Below, in pieces: positions 17,589-30,209 of a DNA stretch of 64,000 nucleotides. Position numbers and translations under genes: made by a program. The DNA lies in assembly GCA_027488255.1 (NCBI GenBank), contig JAIYBZ010000029.1, positions 1 to 64,000 of the forward strand. Reading direction: 5' to 3'. The DNA is from Comamonadaceae bacterium (GTDB lineage: Bacteria > Pseudomonadota > Gammaproteobacteria > Burkholderiales > Burkholderiaceae_C). The stretch's first letter is position 1. Each line of letters begins with the position of its first letter. Below the pieces are notes generated by a model. That model did no database searches and was not told the origin of the DNA. It saw only the letters and a program-made list of their open reading frames with translations.

Positions 17589-18305
17589 TTATCTTCCTTT
17601 GATGTTGTAGTCGGGCCAGTGGCCGCACAAGGTGTGCAAGTCTGTCACTTCCATTTGGGGGCGCATGTCGCCATAGCGCCATTCGTGGTTTTCGCGGTTG
17701 ATCCAAGCCACTTGCATGCCCGCCTGCAAGGCACCCCAGCAGTCCGCATGGGCATCGTCGCCAATGTGCAAAACCTCGTGGGGGGCGACCCCAGCAGCCT
17801 CAGCACCCGCCCAGAAAATGCGTTCATCCGGCTTGGCCACGCCCAGCGATTTGGCACTCACACTGGCATGAAAAAAGTGGCCAATGCCCACACGGTGCAC
17901 ATCGGCGTTGCCATTGGACAGCGCCACCAACGGGTAGCGCTGGTGCCAAAAAGACAAAGCCGGCAAGGCATCGGCATACAGATCGACCTTTTGGCGCTCG
18001 GCGAAAAAAACCTCGAACGCCGATTCGGCCAGATGCTCTGGGTCGCCTGCTTTTTGTAACAGGGCCCGAATGGCTTCAAGCCGGAGGAAAGACAAATCAT
18101 GGGCCTTGTCGGCGTGGCGCGCGTTGATTTCCTCGCGCAGGGCTTTTTTCAGGTCGGCTTGCTCAGAAAATACCGCAGTGGCGGGGGCATGTTCGGCCAG
18201 CCACTGGTTCAGGGCCGCTTCGGCGCGGTGAATGGTGGGCCAGATGGGCCACAAGGTGTCATCCAGATCAAGGGTAATGGCACGAATTCGAGAAATATCG
18301 ATCAT
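17589..18305 (-). CDS. HAD-superfamily hydrolase (phosphatase-like)
   Basis: 238 residues from the ATG at 18305. HAD motif I appears as TLDLDDTLWP near residue 10, motif II as VALSNGNAD, the conserved Lys as GVAKPDERIF, and motif III as HIGDDAHAD. An alpha-helical cap follows motif I (C1 type). This points to a small-molecule phosphatase, with FMN- or sugar-phosphate-type substrates possible; the true substrate is unknown. The frame extends to 18332 but this would overlap the divergent hemH start. TATTCT lies eight bases before the ATG. Confidence 0.9.
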   Translation of the reverse strand: MIDISRIRAITLDLDDTLWPIWPTIHRAEAALNQWLAEHAPATAVFSEQADLKKALREEINARHADKAHDLSFLRLEAIRALLQKAGDPEHLAESAFEVFFAERQKVDLYADALPALSFWHQRYPLVALSNGNADVHRVGIGHFFHASVSAKSLGVAKPDERIFWAGAEAAGVAPHEVLHIGDDAHADCWGALQAGMQVAWINRENHEWRYGDMRPQMEVTDLHTLCGHWPDYNIKGR

Positions 18306-18312
18306 GGTGAGG

Positions 18313-18319
18313 GAGAATA
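18313..18319. promoter_or_regulatory. Overlapping divergent -10 boxes, HAD gene and hemH
   Basis: The plus strand reads GAGAAT (18313-18318) seven bases before the hemH ATG, and the minus strand reads TATTCT (18314-18319) eight bases before the HAD-gene ATG. The two start codons are separated by only 20 bases, so both transcripts would be leaderless or nearly so. Confidence 0.45.
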
Positions 18320-18325
18320 CCCGAC

Positions 18326-19414
18326 ATGGCATTTCTCAAAGAACCTTCCTTTCAGCATGGTCAGGCTCCACGCACGGCTATTTTGTATTGCAACTTGGGC
18401 ACCCCCAGTGCGCCAACAGCCCCTGCACTGCGCCAGTACCTCGCCGAATTTTTGGGTGACAGCCGAGTGGTCGAGATCCCCAAGCCCATTTGGTGGCTCA
18501 TCTTGCACGGCATCATTTTGCGGGTGCGCCCCAAGAAATCGGCAGCCAAATACGCCAGCATCTGGACCTCCGGGGGTTCTCCACTCAAGGTCTTCACCGA
18601 ACAACAGGCCCAGGCCCTGAACGTGACGCTGCAAGAACGTGGCCACAACGTCAGCGTGCGCTATGCCATGCGCTACGGCCAACCTTCGGTGCCCGAGCAA
18701 CTGCATGCGCTGAAATCTGAGGGGGTGCGTCGGGTGTTGATCGTGCCCGCCTACCCACAATACAGCGGCACCACGACGGCCAGTGTCTTTGATGCGGTGT
18801 ACCGCTGGGGCCTCAAAACCCGCCTGATCCCAGAGTTGCGCTTTGTCAACCACTACCACGACGACCCGCGCTACATCGAGGCGCTGGCGCAAACAGTCCG
18901 CGAGCATTGGGCCACGCATGGACAGGCCGAGCAACTGGTCATGAGCTTTCATGGCGTGCCCGAGCGCACGCTTCAACTGGGCGACCCTTACCACTGCGAG
19001 TGCATGAAGACAGGCCGTCTTTTGGCCGAGGCCTTGGGGCTCAGCAAAGACCAATACAAACTGACCTTCCAATCGCGCTTTGGCAAAGCCAAATGGCTCG
19101 AGCCCTACACCGAGCCCACCTTGGTGGCCATGGCACAACAAGGCGTCAAAAAGGTCGATGTGATTTGCCCGGGCTTCACCAGCGATTGCTTAGAAACCTT
19201 GGAAGAAATTCAGCAAGAAGCACAAGAGGCGTTTTTGCACGCCGGCGGCGAAAGTTTCAGCTACATCCCCTGCCTGAACAACCACGCCACGTGGATTGAG
19301 GCATTGGCCGATATCAGCCTGGACCACATGCAGGGTTGGGATTTGTCAGCGCCAGACACTGCGGCTCTGGCGGCCAGTCGGGCGCGGGCTTTGGCGCACG
19401 GCTCGAAAAGCTGA
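18326..19414 (+). CDS. hemH: Ferrochelatase
   Basis: 362 residues. It inserts Fe(II) into protoporphyrin IX, the last step of protoheme synthesis. Conserved features are the N-terminal NLGTP segment, the active-site His in SFHGVPER, and the C-terminal PGFTSDCLETLEEI and CLNNH segments. Length is normal. It is transcribed away from the HAD gene and converges on def with ten bases between stops. No Shine-Dalgarno sequence precedes the ATG, which fits a leaderless transcript. Confidence 0.97.
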   Translation: MAFLKEPSFQHGQAPRTAILYCNLGTPSAPTAPALRQYLAEFLGDSRVVEIPKPIWWLILHGIILRVRPKKSAAKYASIWTSGGSPLKVFTEQQAQALNVTLQERGHNVSVRYAMRYGQPSVPEQLHALKSEGVRRVLIVPAYPQYSGTTTASVFDAVYRWGLKTRLIPELRFVNHYHDDPRYIEALAQTVREHWATHGQAEQLVMSFHGVPERTLQLGDPYHCECMKTGRLLAEALGLSKDQYKLTFQSRFGKAKWLEPYTEPTLVAMAQQGVKKVDVICPGFTSDCLETLEEIQQEAQEAFLHAGGESFSYIPCLNNHATWIEALADISLDHMQGWDLSAPDTAALAASRARALAHGSKS

Positions 19415-19424
19415 ACCCCAATGT

Positions 19425-22078
<2,654 letters not shown>

Positions 22079-23131
22079 TCAGGAAAACAACCGGCGCGCT
22101 TGCGGCGAACCCGCAGACAGCTCACGGGCATCCAGCGCGTCGTAGAGGTGGTGCAAATCGTTGGCAATTTGGTCCAACACATCCTCACCCAAAATCTGTC
22201 CATTGCCATCGGTCACCACCCCGTCCATGTGCTCTGCGAGCAATCGGGCGGCATCGCGCAAGCGCTCAAAGGGTTGGTCGTCGCGGGCAATTTGCGGCAC
22301 ATCGAGGCTGAGTGAAAACTCACGAATAGCGGACAAAGCCGGGTCATCGGCCATGGCCGCTTGGGTGTCGAAGGTCAAAGACAAGACCGGCGGCAAGCCG
22401 GGCACCGCCGAAGGCAAGACCATGCGGCCAGGAATCACGCCGGCCACAAAGCCCAAACGGGCGGCATGTTGCTGGATGTAGCCCGGACTCCAGGCGGCGG
22501 CTCGCGCGCACAAGGTGAAGCCAAGCTGGGCATCGTGTTCGCTGGCAAATTGATCGAGCTCGCGGGCACGTGCGACCTCTTCGATCATGTCGCTGAAGTT
22601 GGCGCCGCCACCCACCGCATCGGCAAAGGCCTGCGTCTTGATGACAAACTCAGAAAACTCAATGTTGTTGAGGGGCCCGATGCGGTTGGCCAGTTGAACC
22701 CCCGCTTGAAAAGCCGAGTAGCGGCGACCCGCCACCATGGGCTCCCACTCCCCGCTGAGCTCGCTGCAGCCTTCAACATGAAAAGGCTTGGTTCCCACAC
22801 GCCGGGTAACGGGCAAGGCGGCCAAAGCGGCATCCCCCGACACCGGGTGGTCCATTTCGATGGTGGCAATGACATCAATCAGAGCGTCCAACTGGGCTTT
22901 GCGCTCGGGTTGGGGCAGGTTGGTGAAATCGTCAATCAGGATGGGCTCTGGGGGCGCTTTCTCTTCAGACTCCAAGGGGGGCTCGGTGGCCACCGGATCA
23001 ATCAAGGGGTCGGCTTGACGCGGTTCGTTTTTGCGCGAGGTCCAATAGTTGTAGAGGACCACCGCCCCCAGTGTGATGGCGCCCAAACCCAACAAACTCA
23101 GCTGCAAGGAACTCATTGAACTCAACATCAT
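22079..23131 (-). CDS. zipA: Cell division protein ZipA (FtsZ-interacting)
   Basis: 350 residues. An N-terminal membrane helix (about 9-27) is followed by a Pro/Glu-rich linker and a C-terminal FtsZ-binding domain (about 200-330) of the ZipA type. It tethers the Z-ring to the inner membrane. Similarity is weaker than for enterobacterial ZipA, as usual in betaproteobacteria; position between smc and ligA supports the call. GAGG lies six bases before the ATG at 23131; an ATG at 23116 is an alternative. Confidence 0.85.
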   Translation of the reverse strand: MMLSSMSSLQLSLLGLGAITLGAVVLYNYWTSRKNEPRQADPLIDPVATEPPLESEEKAPPEPILIDDFTNLPQPERKAQLDALIDVIATIEMDHPVSGDAALAALPVTRRVGTKPFHVEGCSELSGEWEPMVAGRRYSAFQAGVQLANRIGPLNNIEFSEFVIKTQAFADAVGGGANFSDMIEEVARARELDQFASEHDAQLGFTLCARAAAWSPGYIQQHAARLGFVAGVIPGRMVLPSAVPGLPPVLSLTFDTQAAMADDPALSAIREFSLSLDVPQIARDDQPFERLRDAARLLAEHMDGVVTDGNGQILGEDVLDQIANDLHHLYDALDARELSAGSPQARRLFS

Positions 23132-23139
23132 TCAATACC

Positions 23140-26100
23140 TCAGGCCATGTCGGCCATAGACACTGCGGACTCCATGTCCACCGCCACAATGCGCGAAACC
23201 CCCTGCTCTTGCATGGTGACCCCAATCAGCTGTTCCGCCATTTCCATGGCAATCTTGTTGTGGCTGATGAACAAGAACTGGGTTTCTTTGCCCATACCCG
23301 CCACCAATTTGGCGTAGCGCTCGGTGTTGGCATCGTCCAGCGGCGCGTCCACCTCGTCCAGTAAGCAAAACGGCGCAGGGTTCAACTGGAAAATCGCAAA
23401 CACCAAAGCAATCGCCGTGAGCGCCTTTTCGCCGCCCGACAGCAAGTGAATCGTTTGGTTTTTCTTACCCGGGGGTTGGGCCAACACCTGAACCCCGGCA
23501 TCCAAAATTTCATCGCCGGTCATCACCAAGCGGGCATTGCCTCCGCCGAACAGTTCAGGGAACATGCGGCTGAAATGCTCGTTGACGATCTTGAACGTGC
23601 CGCCCAACAAATCACGCGTCTCGGCGTCAATTTTCTTGATCGCGTCTTCGAGGGTGTTCATGGCGTCGGTCAAGTCGGCACATTGCGAATCCAAAAACAC
23701 TTTGCGCTCACGCGAGGTGGTCAACTCTTCCAGCGCCGCCAAGTTGACGGGACCGAGCGCCGTGATCTCGCGGTGGATGCGGTCGATTTCACCCTGTAAA
23801 CCCGTCACACGGACTTGACCCGCCTCAATGGATTGCGCCACAAGCTCCAAATCGGCCTGCGCATCGGTCAAGAGTTGCGAATATTGCTCAAGGCCCAAGC
23901 GGGCGGCTTGCTCTTTGAGTTGCAAGTCGGAGATGCGCTGCCGCAAGGGCTCAAGCTCGCGTTCAAAGCCGACACGCCGTTCGTCACTGGCACGCAGCTT
24001 GGCCGTCAAGTCGTCATAGGCACTGCGGCAGGCACCCAGCGCTTGCTCACGCTCGAGCTTCAGCGCCAGCACATTTTGCAAACCCGCCTGAGCGGCCGCG
24101 TCGGTCAGGCGGCTCAACTCGTCTTGGGCGCGTTGCATTTCGGCGTCGATATTGGCCGCTTGTTGTTGGGCCGTCCCAACTGTGCGGTGCAACTCGGCAC
24201 GCCGAGCGTCTAAGCTGCGTTGCGAGAACTGGGCCTCTTGGGCGCGTCGTTCCAAGCTGCGCTGCTGCTCGCGGCACTCGGCCAACTTGCGCTCGGCTTC
24301 AATCACGCGCTCGTCCAATTGGGCATGCCGCTCTTGCGTGTCGGCCAGCTGCATGTCGAGCTCTTCAAAGCGGGCTTCTGCCGTGACGCGGCGCTCTTGC
24401 AATTCATCCAGCAAGGCCTCGACCTCGGCCAAGTCGTTGTTGATTTGCTCGCTGCGCGCACGGGTTTGCGCCACCAACTGCGACAGTCGCAGTGTTTCGA
24501 CTTGCAATTCGTGTGTACGGGATTGGCCCTCACTGGCTTCGCGCCGAACGGTGATGAGTCGTTGGGTTGCGTCGGCGTAGGCGGCCTCGGCACGCACCAA
24601 GGCGCTGCGGCTTTCCTCGGCGATCAGGGTCTGTGCGCGGTGTTGCTTGTCGAGATTTTCAATGTCTTGAGCGCGGGCCAATAAACCGGCTTGCTCAGAG
24701 TCTTGCGCGTAGAACACCACACTGTTCAAGTCGACGGCGTGGCCCGCTTGCACATAAAGCGTTTCACCGGGCTTGAGTTGGCTGCGCCAAGCCAATGCCT
24801 CTTCCATGCTGGAGGCTGTCCAGCAGCCCTGCAACCAATCGCCAAGCAGCGCCGACAAGCCGGCCTCTGAGATACGCAGATAGTCCGCCAAAGGCCGGCA
24901 GCCGCTGGGCAAGCCCTGACGCTGCGTGGCGGTAGTGGCCGTTGGGGCGGTGAAAAAGGACAGCTTGGCGGGCGGCGCATCGCTGGCAAATGAACGCACC
25001 ATGTCCAGACGCGACACTTCAAGCGCCGACAAGCGTTCACGCAAAGCCGACTCGAGTGCGTTTTCCCAACCAGGCTCGATGTGGATGCGGCTCCAAAGCC
25101 CTTCCAACCCGTCCATGCCGTGCTTGGACAGCCAAGGTTTGAGCTTGCCATCCGTCCGCACTTTTTCTTGCAAGGCTTTGAGTGCTTCGATGCGCGCGCT
25201 CAAATCGGCCAGTCGGGCCGATTCGTCATTGACCGAGGTCTGGCGCAGTCGACGGTCTTCGTCCAGCAAGGGCACTTGCTCTTGCAGTTCGTGCAGACGC
25301 GCTTCAGATTCGGCCGATTGCGCCTCAGCGACGGCCAGTTGCTCTTGCAATTGGTGCAAGCGGGCTTCATCGGGCGCGGCCAGTGCGTTGCGATCTGTGA
25401 GCAGCCTTTCGCGGCGTTGCTCGAGTTGGCGAGATTGTTCCTCAACGTTGCGCTGGTCCGCGGCCAACACGCCAATTTGTTGCTGCACCTGAACCACGCT
25501 GGCACGCTGGGCATTGGCGTTTTCTTGTGCTTGTCGCAGGGCCTCTTCTAAGTCAGGCAAGGCCATCGCTTGGTCTTCGACTTGGGCAGCCAGCGTCATG
25601 CTTTGGTCTTCGGCCAGCGCGGCTTGCTCGGCCAAATTTTCGATTTCAGTTTGCGCGTCTTGGCTGCGCGTTTGCCATTGCGCGGTTTGCTCGATCAACT
25701 GTTGCAAGCGCTGCTCAGCGCGTTGGCGACCTTCCACAACAAAGCGGATTTCGGCCTCTAAACGCCCCACTTCGGCGCTGGCTTCATACAAAGCGCCTTG
25801 GGCTTGGTTGACCTGATCCCCTGCGGCGTAATGCGCTTGGCGAATGGTTTCTAAATCGGCTTCGACATGGCGCAAATCGGCCATGCGCGACTCGAGGTCG
25901 TTCACCGCTTTGTCCACATCGGACTTCATGCGGCCTTGGTCGGCCTCGGCATCGCGCCGCTTCAAAAACCACAACTGGTGTTGCTTAAGCGTGCTGTCCG
26001 CTTGCAAGGTGTTGTAACGCTGTGCCACTTCGGCTTGCTTTTCAAGCTTTTCAAGGTTGGCGTTCAGTTCGCGCAGGATGTCGTCCACTCGGGTCAAGTT

Positions 26101-26667
26101 TTCCCGGGTGTCTGACAAACGGTTTTCGGTCTCCCGGCGACGTTCTTTGTATTTTGAAACCCCTGCCGCTTCTTCGAGGAAAAGGCGCAACTCTTCAGGC
26201 CGAGATTCGATGATGCGGCTGATGGTGCCCTGCCCAATGATGGCGTAGGCACGAGGCCCCAGACCGGTGCCCAAAAACACATCTTGCACGTCGCGGCGAC
26301 GCACAGGCTGGTTGTTGATGTAGTAGCTGCTGTTGCCGTCGCGGGTCAAGACGCGTTTCACCGCAATTTCAGCAAACTGTCCCCACTGACCGCCTGCGCG
26401 GTGGTCGGCATTGTCAAAGACCAGCTCCACACTGGCGCGACTGGCGGGCTTGCGGGTGTTGGTGCCATTGAAAATGACATCTTGCATCGACTCGCCGCGC
26501 AACTCGGACGCTTTTGACTCACCCAGCACCCAGCGCACCGCATCCATGATGTTGGACTTGCCGCAACCATTGGGACCAACCACCCCCACCAGCTGGCCGG
26601 GCAGCAGAAAATTGGTCGGTTCGGCAAATGATTTAAAGCCTGAAAGCTTGATGGAATTGAGGCGCAC
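23140..26667 (-). CDS. smc: Chromosome partition protein SMC
   Basis: 1175 residues. An ATP-driven DNA-loop-extruding condensin subunit. Walker A GPNGCGKSN lies near residues 32-40. Two long coiled coils flank a hinge around the middle (the DGLEGLWSRI to GDWLQGC region). The C-terminal head has the signature LLSGGEKALTA and Walker B CLLDEVDAPLDDAN. The start is GTG at 26667 with TAGAAT about 15 bases upstream as a possible -10. It heads the smc-zipA-ligA-def run. The ScpA/ScpB partners are not in this window. Confidence 0.98.
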   Translation of the reverse strand: MRLNSIKLSGFKSFAEPTNFLLPGQLVGVVGPNGCGKSNIMDAVRWVLGESKASELRGESMQDVIFNGTNTRKPASRASVELVFDNADHRAGGQWGQFAEIAVKRVLTRDGNSSYYINNQPVRRRDVQDVFLGTGLGPRAYAIIGQGTISRIIESRPEELRLFLEEAAGVSKYKERRRETENRLSDTRENLTRVDDILRELNANLEKLEKQAEVAQRYNTLQADSTLKQHQLWFLKRRDAEADQGRMKSDVDKAVNDLESRMADLRHVEADLETIRQAHYAAGDQVNQAQGALYEASAEVGRLEAEIRFVVEGRQRAEQRLQQLIEQTAQWQTRSQDAQTEIENLAEQAALAEDQSMTLAAQVEDQAMALPDLEEALRQAQENANAQRASVVQVQQQIGVLAADQRNVEEQSRQLEQRRERLLTDRNALAAPDEARLHQLQEQLAVAEAQSAESEARLHELQEQVPLLDEDRRLRQTSVNDESARLADLSARIEALKALQEKVRTDGKLKPWLSKHGMDGLEGLWSRIHIEPGWENALESALRERLSALEVSRLDMVRSFASDAPPAKLSFFTAPTATTATQRQGLPSGCRPLADYLRISEAGLSALLGDWLQGCWTASSMEEALAWRSQLKPGETLYVQAGHAVDLNSVVFYAQDSEQAGLLARAQDIENLDKQHRAQTLIAEESRSALVRAEAAYADATQRLITVRREASEGQSRTHELQVETLRLSQLVAQTRARSEQINNDLAEVEALLDELQERRVTAEARFEELDMQLADTQERHAQLDERVIEAERKLAECREQQRSLERRAQEAQFSQRSLDARRAELHRTVGTAQQQAANIDAEMQRAQDELSRLTDAAAQAGLQNVLALKLEREQALGACRSAYDDLTAKLRASDERRVGFERELEPLRQRISDLQLKEQAARLGLEQYSQLLTDAQADLELVAQSIEAGQVRVTGLQGEIDRIHREITALGPVNLAALEELTTSRERKVFLDSQCADLTDAMNTLEDAIKKIDAETRDLLGGTFKIVNEHFSRMFPELFGGGNARLVMTGDEILDAGVQVLAQPPGKKNQTIHLLSGGEKALTAIALVFAIFQLNPAPFCLLDEVDAPLDDANTERYAKLVAGMGKETQFLFISHNKIAMEMAEQLIGVTMQEQGVSRIVAVDMESAVSMADMA

Positions 26668-26800
26668 GGCGGTCAGGACATTCTAAAAAGAGAATACAAA
26701 ATGACGACATTTGGCGCCATCAATCGGCCCAAAAAGCCTGCAAGCAGGCCATTCGTTCAGCCATGAATATTAACCCAGCGAACCCGCCTGAACGATCCCG

Positions 26801-26806
26801 GATAAT
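26801..26806 (+). promoter_or_regulatory. -10 box six bases before the dapC ATG
   Basis: GATAAT at 26801-26806 is followed by CGGGGA and then the ATG at 26813. Transcription would begin at or next to the start codon. No properly spaced ribosome site is present. The rest of 26668-26812 holds no gene. Confidence 0.5.
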
Positions 26807-26812
26807 CGGGGA

Positions 26813-28033
26813 ATGAATCCCCTTCTCACCAAGCTGCAACCCTATCCTTTTGAGCGGTTGAAACAATTGTTTTCGGGCGTCACACCCCACCCGCAACTCA
26901 AGCCCATCAGCTTGGGCATTGGTGAGCCCAAACATGCAACGCCCGCCTTTATTCAAGAAGCCCTCAAAGCGTCGGTGAGCACCGGTTTGTCCGCCTATCC
27001 CGCCACAGCTGGCGAGCCTGCTTTGCGCCAAGCGTGTGCCAACTGGCTGCAAACGCGCTACCGCCTGAAATTGGACCCCAACACCCAAGTGCTGCCGGTG
27101 AATGGCTCGCGCGAGGCTTTGTTTGCCTTGACCCAGACCGTGATCGACCCGAACCGCGCGGGTGCGACCGTGGTCAGCCCCAATCCGTTTTATCAAATCT
27201 ACGAGGGCGCGGCCCTGCTGGCCGGGGCCACTCCCTATTACGTGCCCAGCGACCCGGCGCGCAACTTTGCCAACGATTGGGACAGTGTGCCCGCCGAGGT
27301 GTGGGCCAAAACCCAGTTGCTTTTTGTCTGCTCACCCGGCAACCCCACCGGCGCGGTCATGCCGCTGTCGGAATGGAAAAAACTGTTTGACCTGTCCGAC
27401 CAGCATGGCTTTGTGATCGCCTCAGATGAGTGCTACAGCGAAATTTATTTCCGCGAAGAGCCACCGTTGGGTGGATTAGAAGCCGCGCACCAACTGGGTC
27501 GCACCGACTTCAAACGCTTGATTGCCTTCACCAGCCTCAGCAAACGCAGCAATGTTCCCGGCTTGCGCAGTGGCTTTGTGGCAGGCGATGCCGCGCTGAT
27601 CAAGCCGTTTTTGTTGTACCGCACCTACCACGGCAGCGCCATGAGCCCGGTGGTGCAAGCGGCCAGCATCGCTGCATGGTCTGACGAAACGCATGTGCGG
27701 GACAACCGCAACCAATACCGCGCCAAGTTCGCGCAAGTGACCCCCGTGTTGGCCGAGGTCTTGAATTTGGCCTTGCCCGACGCCAGCTTTTACCTTTGGG
27801 CAGGCGTGCCAGACGGGTGGCAAAACGACGATGCCGCATTTGCGAAAGCTCTGTATGCCGAGGAAGGCGTCACCGTTTTGCCGGGCAGTTATTTGGCACG
27901 GGATTTCAATGGCAAAAATCCGGGCCAAGGCCGCATCCGCATGGCCTTGGTCGCCGAAACCCCAGAGTGCTTGGAAGCCGCCCAGCGCATCGCTCGCTTT
28001 GTGCGGGCACATCCTCAAAAGGCCGCCGCATGA
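26813..28033 (+). CDS. dapC: Succinyldiaminopimelate transaminase
   Basis: 406 residues, fold-type I PLP aminotransferase. It makes N-succinyl-L,L-2,6-diaminopimelate in the succinylase branch of lysine and peptidoglycan precursor synthesis. The PLP-binding Lys sits in [14 protein letters not shown], the substrate-binding loop in SPGNPTG, and a conserved Asp-x-x-Tyr in [10 protein letters not shown]. The stop overlaps the dapE start (ATGA). Assignment to DapC rather than another aminotransferase rests on the dapE neighbour and overall family resemblance. Confidence 0.93.
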   Translation: MNPLLTKLQPYPFERLKQLFSGVTPHPQLKPISLGIGEPKHATPAFIQEALKASVSTGLSAYPATAGEPALRQACANWLQTRYRLKLDPNTQVLPVNGSREALFALTQTVIDPNRAGATVVSPNPFYQIYEGAALLAGATPYYVPSDPARNFANDWDSVPAEVWAKTQLLFVCSPGNPTGAVMPLSEWKKLFDLSDQHGFVIASDECYSEIYFREEPPLGGLEAAHQLGRTDFKRLIAFTSLSKRSNVPGLRSGFVAGDAALIKPFLLYRTYHGSAMSPVVQAASIAAWSDETHVRDNRNQYRAKFAQVTPVLAEVLNLALPDASFYLWAGVPDGWQNDDAAFAKALYAEEGVTVLPGSYLARDFNGKNPGQGRIRMALVAETPECLEAAQRIARFVRAHPQKAAA

Positions 28034-29193
28034 GCCCCTGTCACGACACCCTTCGCCTGGCCGAGCAACTGATCGCCAAGCCCTCGGTCACGCCAGATGA
28101 CGCGGGCTGCATGGACCTCATCACACAGGCTTTGCAACCGCTGGGCTTTGTTTGTGAATTCATGGATTCAGGGACCGCGCCTTTTCGGGTGCGCAACCTG
28201 TGGGCCAAACGTGCGGGCACGTCAGGCCAAACGCTGGCGTTTGCCGGTCACACCGACGTGGTGCCCACAGGCCCACTGACGCAGTGGCACAGTGACCCCT
28301 TTACCCCGACGCACAAAGACGGCAAGCTTTTTGGTCGCGGGGCCAGTGACATGAAAACCTCGTTGGCGGCGATGGTGGTGGCGGTGAAAGAATTTTTGGC
28401 CCTCCACCCCAATCCCGCTTTGGGCATCGCCTTTTTGCTGACCAGCGACGAAGAAGGCCCAGCGATTGATGGCACCGTGGTGGTTTGCGAACAACTCAAA
28501 GCCCGAGGTGCGGTTCCGCAGTTTTGCATCGTGGGCGAGCCCACTTCGGTGCAGCAAACGGGCGACATGATCAAGAACGGACGCCGTGGCACCTTGAGTG
28601 GCAAATTGACCGTCCAAGGGGTGCAAGGCCATATCGCCTATCCGCACCTGGCCGATAACCCGATTCATCGCTTGGCCCCGGCATTGGCCGATTTAGTCGC
28701 TATGCGCTGGGACGAAGGCAATGCTTTCTTTCCTCCGACCAGTTGGCAAGTGAGCAATATCCACGCAGGCACGGGCGCGAGCAATGTGATTCCGGGCGAA
28801 TGTGTGGTCGATTTCAACTTCCGCTTTTGCACCGAATCCACCCCTGAAAGCCTGCAGCAGCGACTGGTGGCGGTCTTGGAAAAGCATGGCCTGACTTTTG
28901 ACTTGAAATGGACGCTGGGGGGTTTGCCCTTTTTGACCACCCCGGGCACCTTGGTGGCCGCCGTGCAAAAAGCAATTGCCGATGAAACGGGGCTTCAGAC
29001 CGAGCTCTCCACCACGGGAGGCACCAGCGATGGACGATTTATTGCCCAAATTTGCCCACAAGTGATCGAATGCGGCCCACCCAATGCCACCATTCACAAA
29101 GTCAATGAACATGTGGCTTTGAGCGATATCGCGCCGCTCAAGGCAATTTATCGCCGCACATTGGAACAGCTCAACAGCGCTGTCGCGGCATGA
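28030..29193 (+). CDS. dapE: Succinyl-diaminopimelate desuccinylase
   Basis: 387 residues, M20 zinc metallopeptidase family. It removes succinate to release L,L-diaminopimelate. Metal and catalytic motifs are intact: [17 protein letters not shown] and TSDEEG, with the C-terminal His in [10 protein letters not shown]. The frame is open upstream inside dapC, but the ATG at 28030 overlaps the dapC stop by four bases and gives the standard length. The next gene, prmB, overlaps its end in the same way. Confidence 0.97.
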   Translation: MSPCHDTLRLAEQLIAKPSVTPDDAGCMDLITQALQPLGFVCEFMDSGTAPFRVRNLWAKRAGTSGQTLAFAGHTDVVPTGPLTQWHSDPFTPTHKDGKLFGRGASDMKTSLAAMVVAVKEFLALHPNPALGIAFLLTSDEEGPAIDGTVVVCEQLKARGAVPQFCIVGEPTSVQQTGDMIKNGRRGTLSGKLTVQGVQGHIAYPHLADNPIHRLAPALADLVAMRWDEGNAFFPPTSWQVSNIHAGTGASNVIPGECVVDFNFRFCTESTPESLQQRLVAVLEKHGLTFDLKWTLGGLPFLTTPGTLVAAVQKAIADETGLQTELSTTGGTSDGRFIAQICPQVIECGPPNATIHKVNEHVALSDIAPLKAIYRRTLEQLNSAVAA

Positions 29194-30077
29194 GCACCTT
29201 GACCCTTTCGGGCTTGATCGATCGGTCCGCCGATGCATTGACCCAAGCGGACGTGGCATTTGGTCATGGCACGCTGAACGCCTTCGACGAAGCGGTCTGG
29301 TTGGTGCTGTGGAAACTGGGCCTGCCCTTGGACACCGACCTCGATGAAAGCGGACTGCAAGAGGTCACGCCCGATCAGCAAACGGCTTGTGCCGAATTGA
29401 TCGCCCAACGCATCCAAACGCGCCAACCTGCCGCTTACCTGACGCGTGAAGCGTGGTTGCAAGGTGTTTCGTTTTACATCGACGAGCGGGCCATTGTGCC
29501 GCGCAGCTTGATTGCAGAGGTACTGGCCGATGGCACCATCGATGCCTGGTTGACCGACCAAACCCAACAGGTTTTGGACCTGTGCACGGGCAATGGCAGT
29601 TTGGCCGTGTTGGCCGCGCTGGCATGGCCGGAAGTGCAAGTCACAGCGGCCGATATTTCTGACGATGCCTTGGCGGTGGCGGCCATCAATGTGCAACGCC
29701 ACGGACTGCAAGAGCGCGTGAAGCTGATGCAGAGCGATGGGCTGCAAGCATTGCGCACGGGGTTTGACTTGGTGCTCTGCAACCCGCCCTATGTGTGCCA
29801 AGCCAGCATGGACGCCTTGCCTGCCGAATATTTGGCCGAGCCCCAGATGGCCTTGGCCGGTGGTGCCGATGGCATGGACTTTGTACGGCAATTGTTGCGC
29901 GATGTGCCACAGCACATGAACGAACAAGCCGTGCTGGTGCTCGAAATTGGCAATGAGCGCGCGCACTTTGAATCTGCGTTCGACCAACTGGAAGTGACAT
30001 GGCTTGACACCAGCTCCGGGGACGACCAGGTCTTGTTGCTGACCCGCGAAGCCCTGATCGCCTGGAACCTGCGTTGA
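29190..30077 (+). CDS. prmB: Ribosomal protein L3 N5-glutamine methyltransferase
   Basis: 295 residues. It methylates a glutamine of ribosomal protein L3 using SAM. The SAM-binding loop [14 protein letters not shown] and the Gln-binding NPPYV motif are present, and the N-terminal helical domain matches PrmB rather than PrmC. It overlaps dapE by four bases, an order common in betaproteobacteria. Confidence 0.94.
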   Translation: MSTLTLSGLIDRSADALTQADVAFGHGTLNAFDEAVWLVLWKLGLPLDTDLDESGLQEVTPDQQTACAELIAQRIQTRQPAAYLTREAWLQGVSFYIDERAIVPRSLIAEVLADGTIDAWLTDQTQQVLDLCTGNGSLAVLAALAWPEVQVTAADISDDALAVAAINVQRHGLQERVKLMQSDGLQALRTGFDLVLCNPPYVCQASMDALPAEYLAEPQMALAGGADGMDFVRQLLRDVPQHMNEQAVLVLEIGNERAHFESAFDQLEVTWLDTSSGDDQVLLLTREALIAWNLR

Positions 30078-30082
30078 CTTGA

Positions 30083-30118
30083 GCTTGAACCTGCGCTTGA
30101 ACCTGCGCTTGAACCTGT
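30083..30118 (+). repeat. Three tandem 12-base repeats after prmB
   Basis: GCTTGAACCTGC occurs three times head to tail (the last copy ends in T). A degenerate related copy, ending in AACCTGCGT, forms the last codons of prmB just before its stop. The gap to the next gene (30078-30209) has no other feature. Confidence 0.8.
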
Positions 30119-30209
30119 GTGGCCGAAAGCACACCGCCAAATTTGCTGCCTTCAAGCGGCACCCTTTCACTGAGAGAAATAACACCGGCTTTGCTGGCAC
30201 TGCAACCCC

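Noticed and set aside
27796..28029. Upstream extension of dapE within dapC
   Set aside because: An accidental Arg-rich frame; the ATG at 28030 gives the ATGA overlap and normal length.
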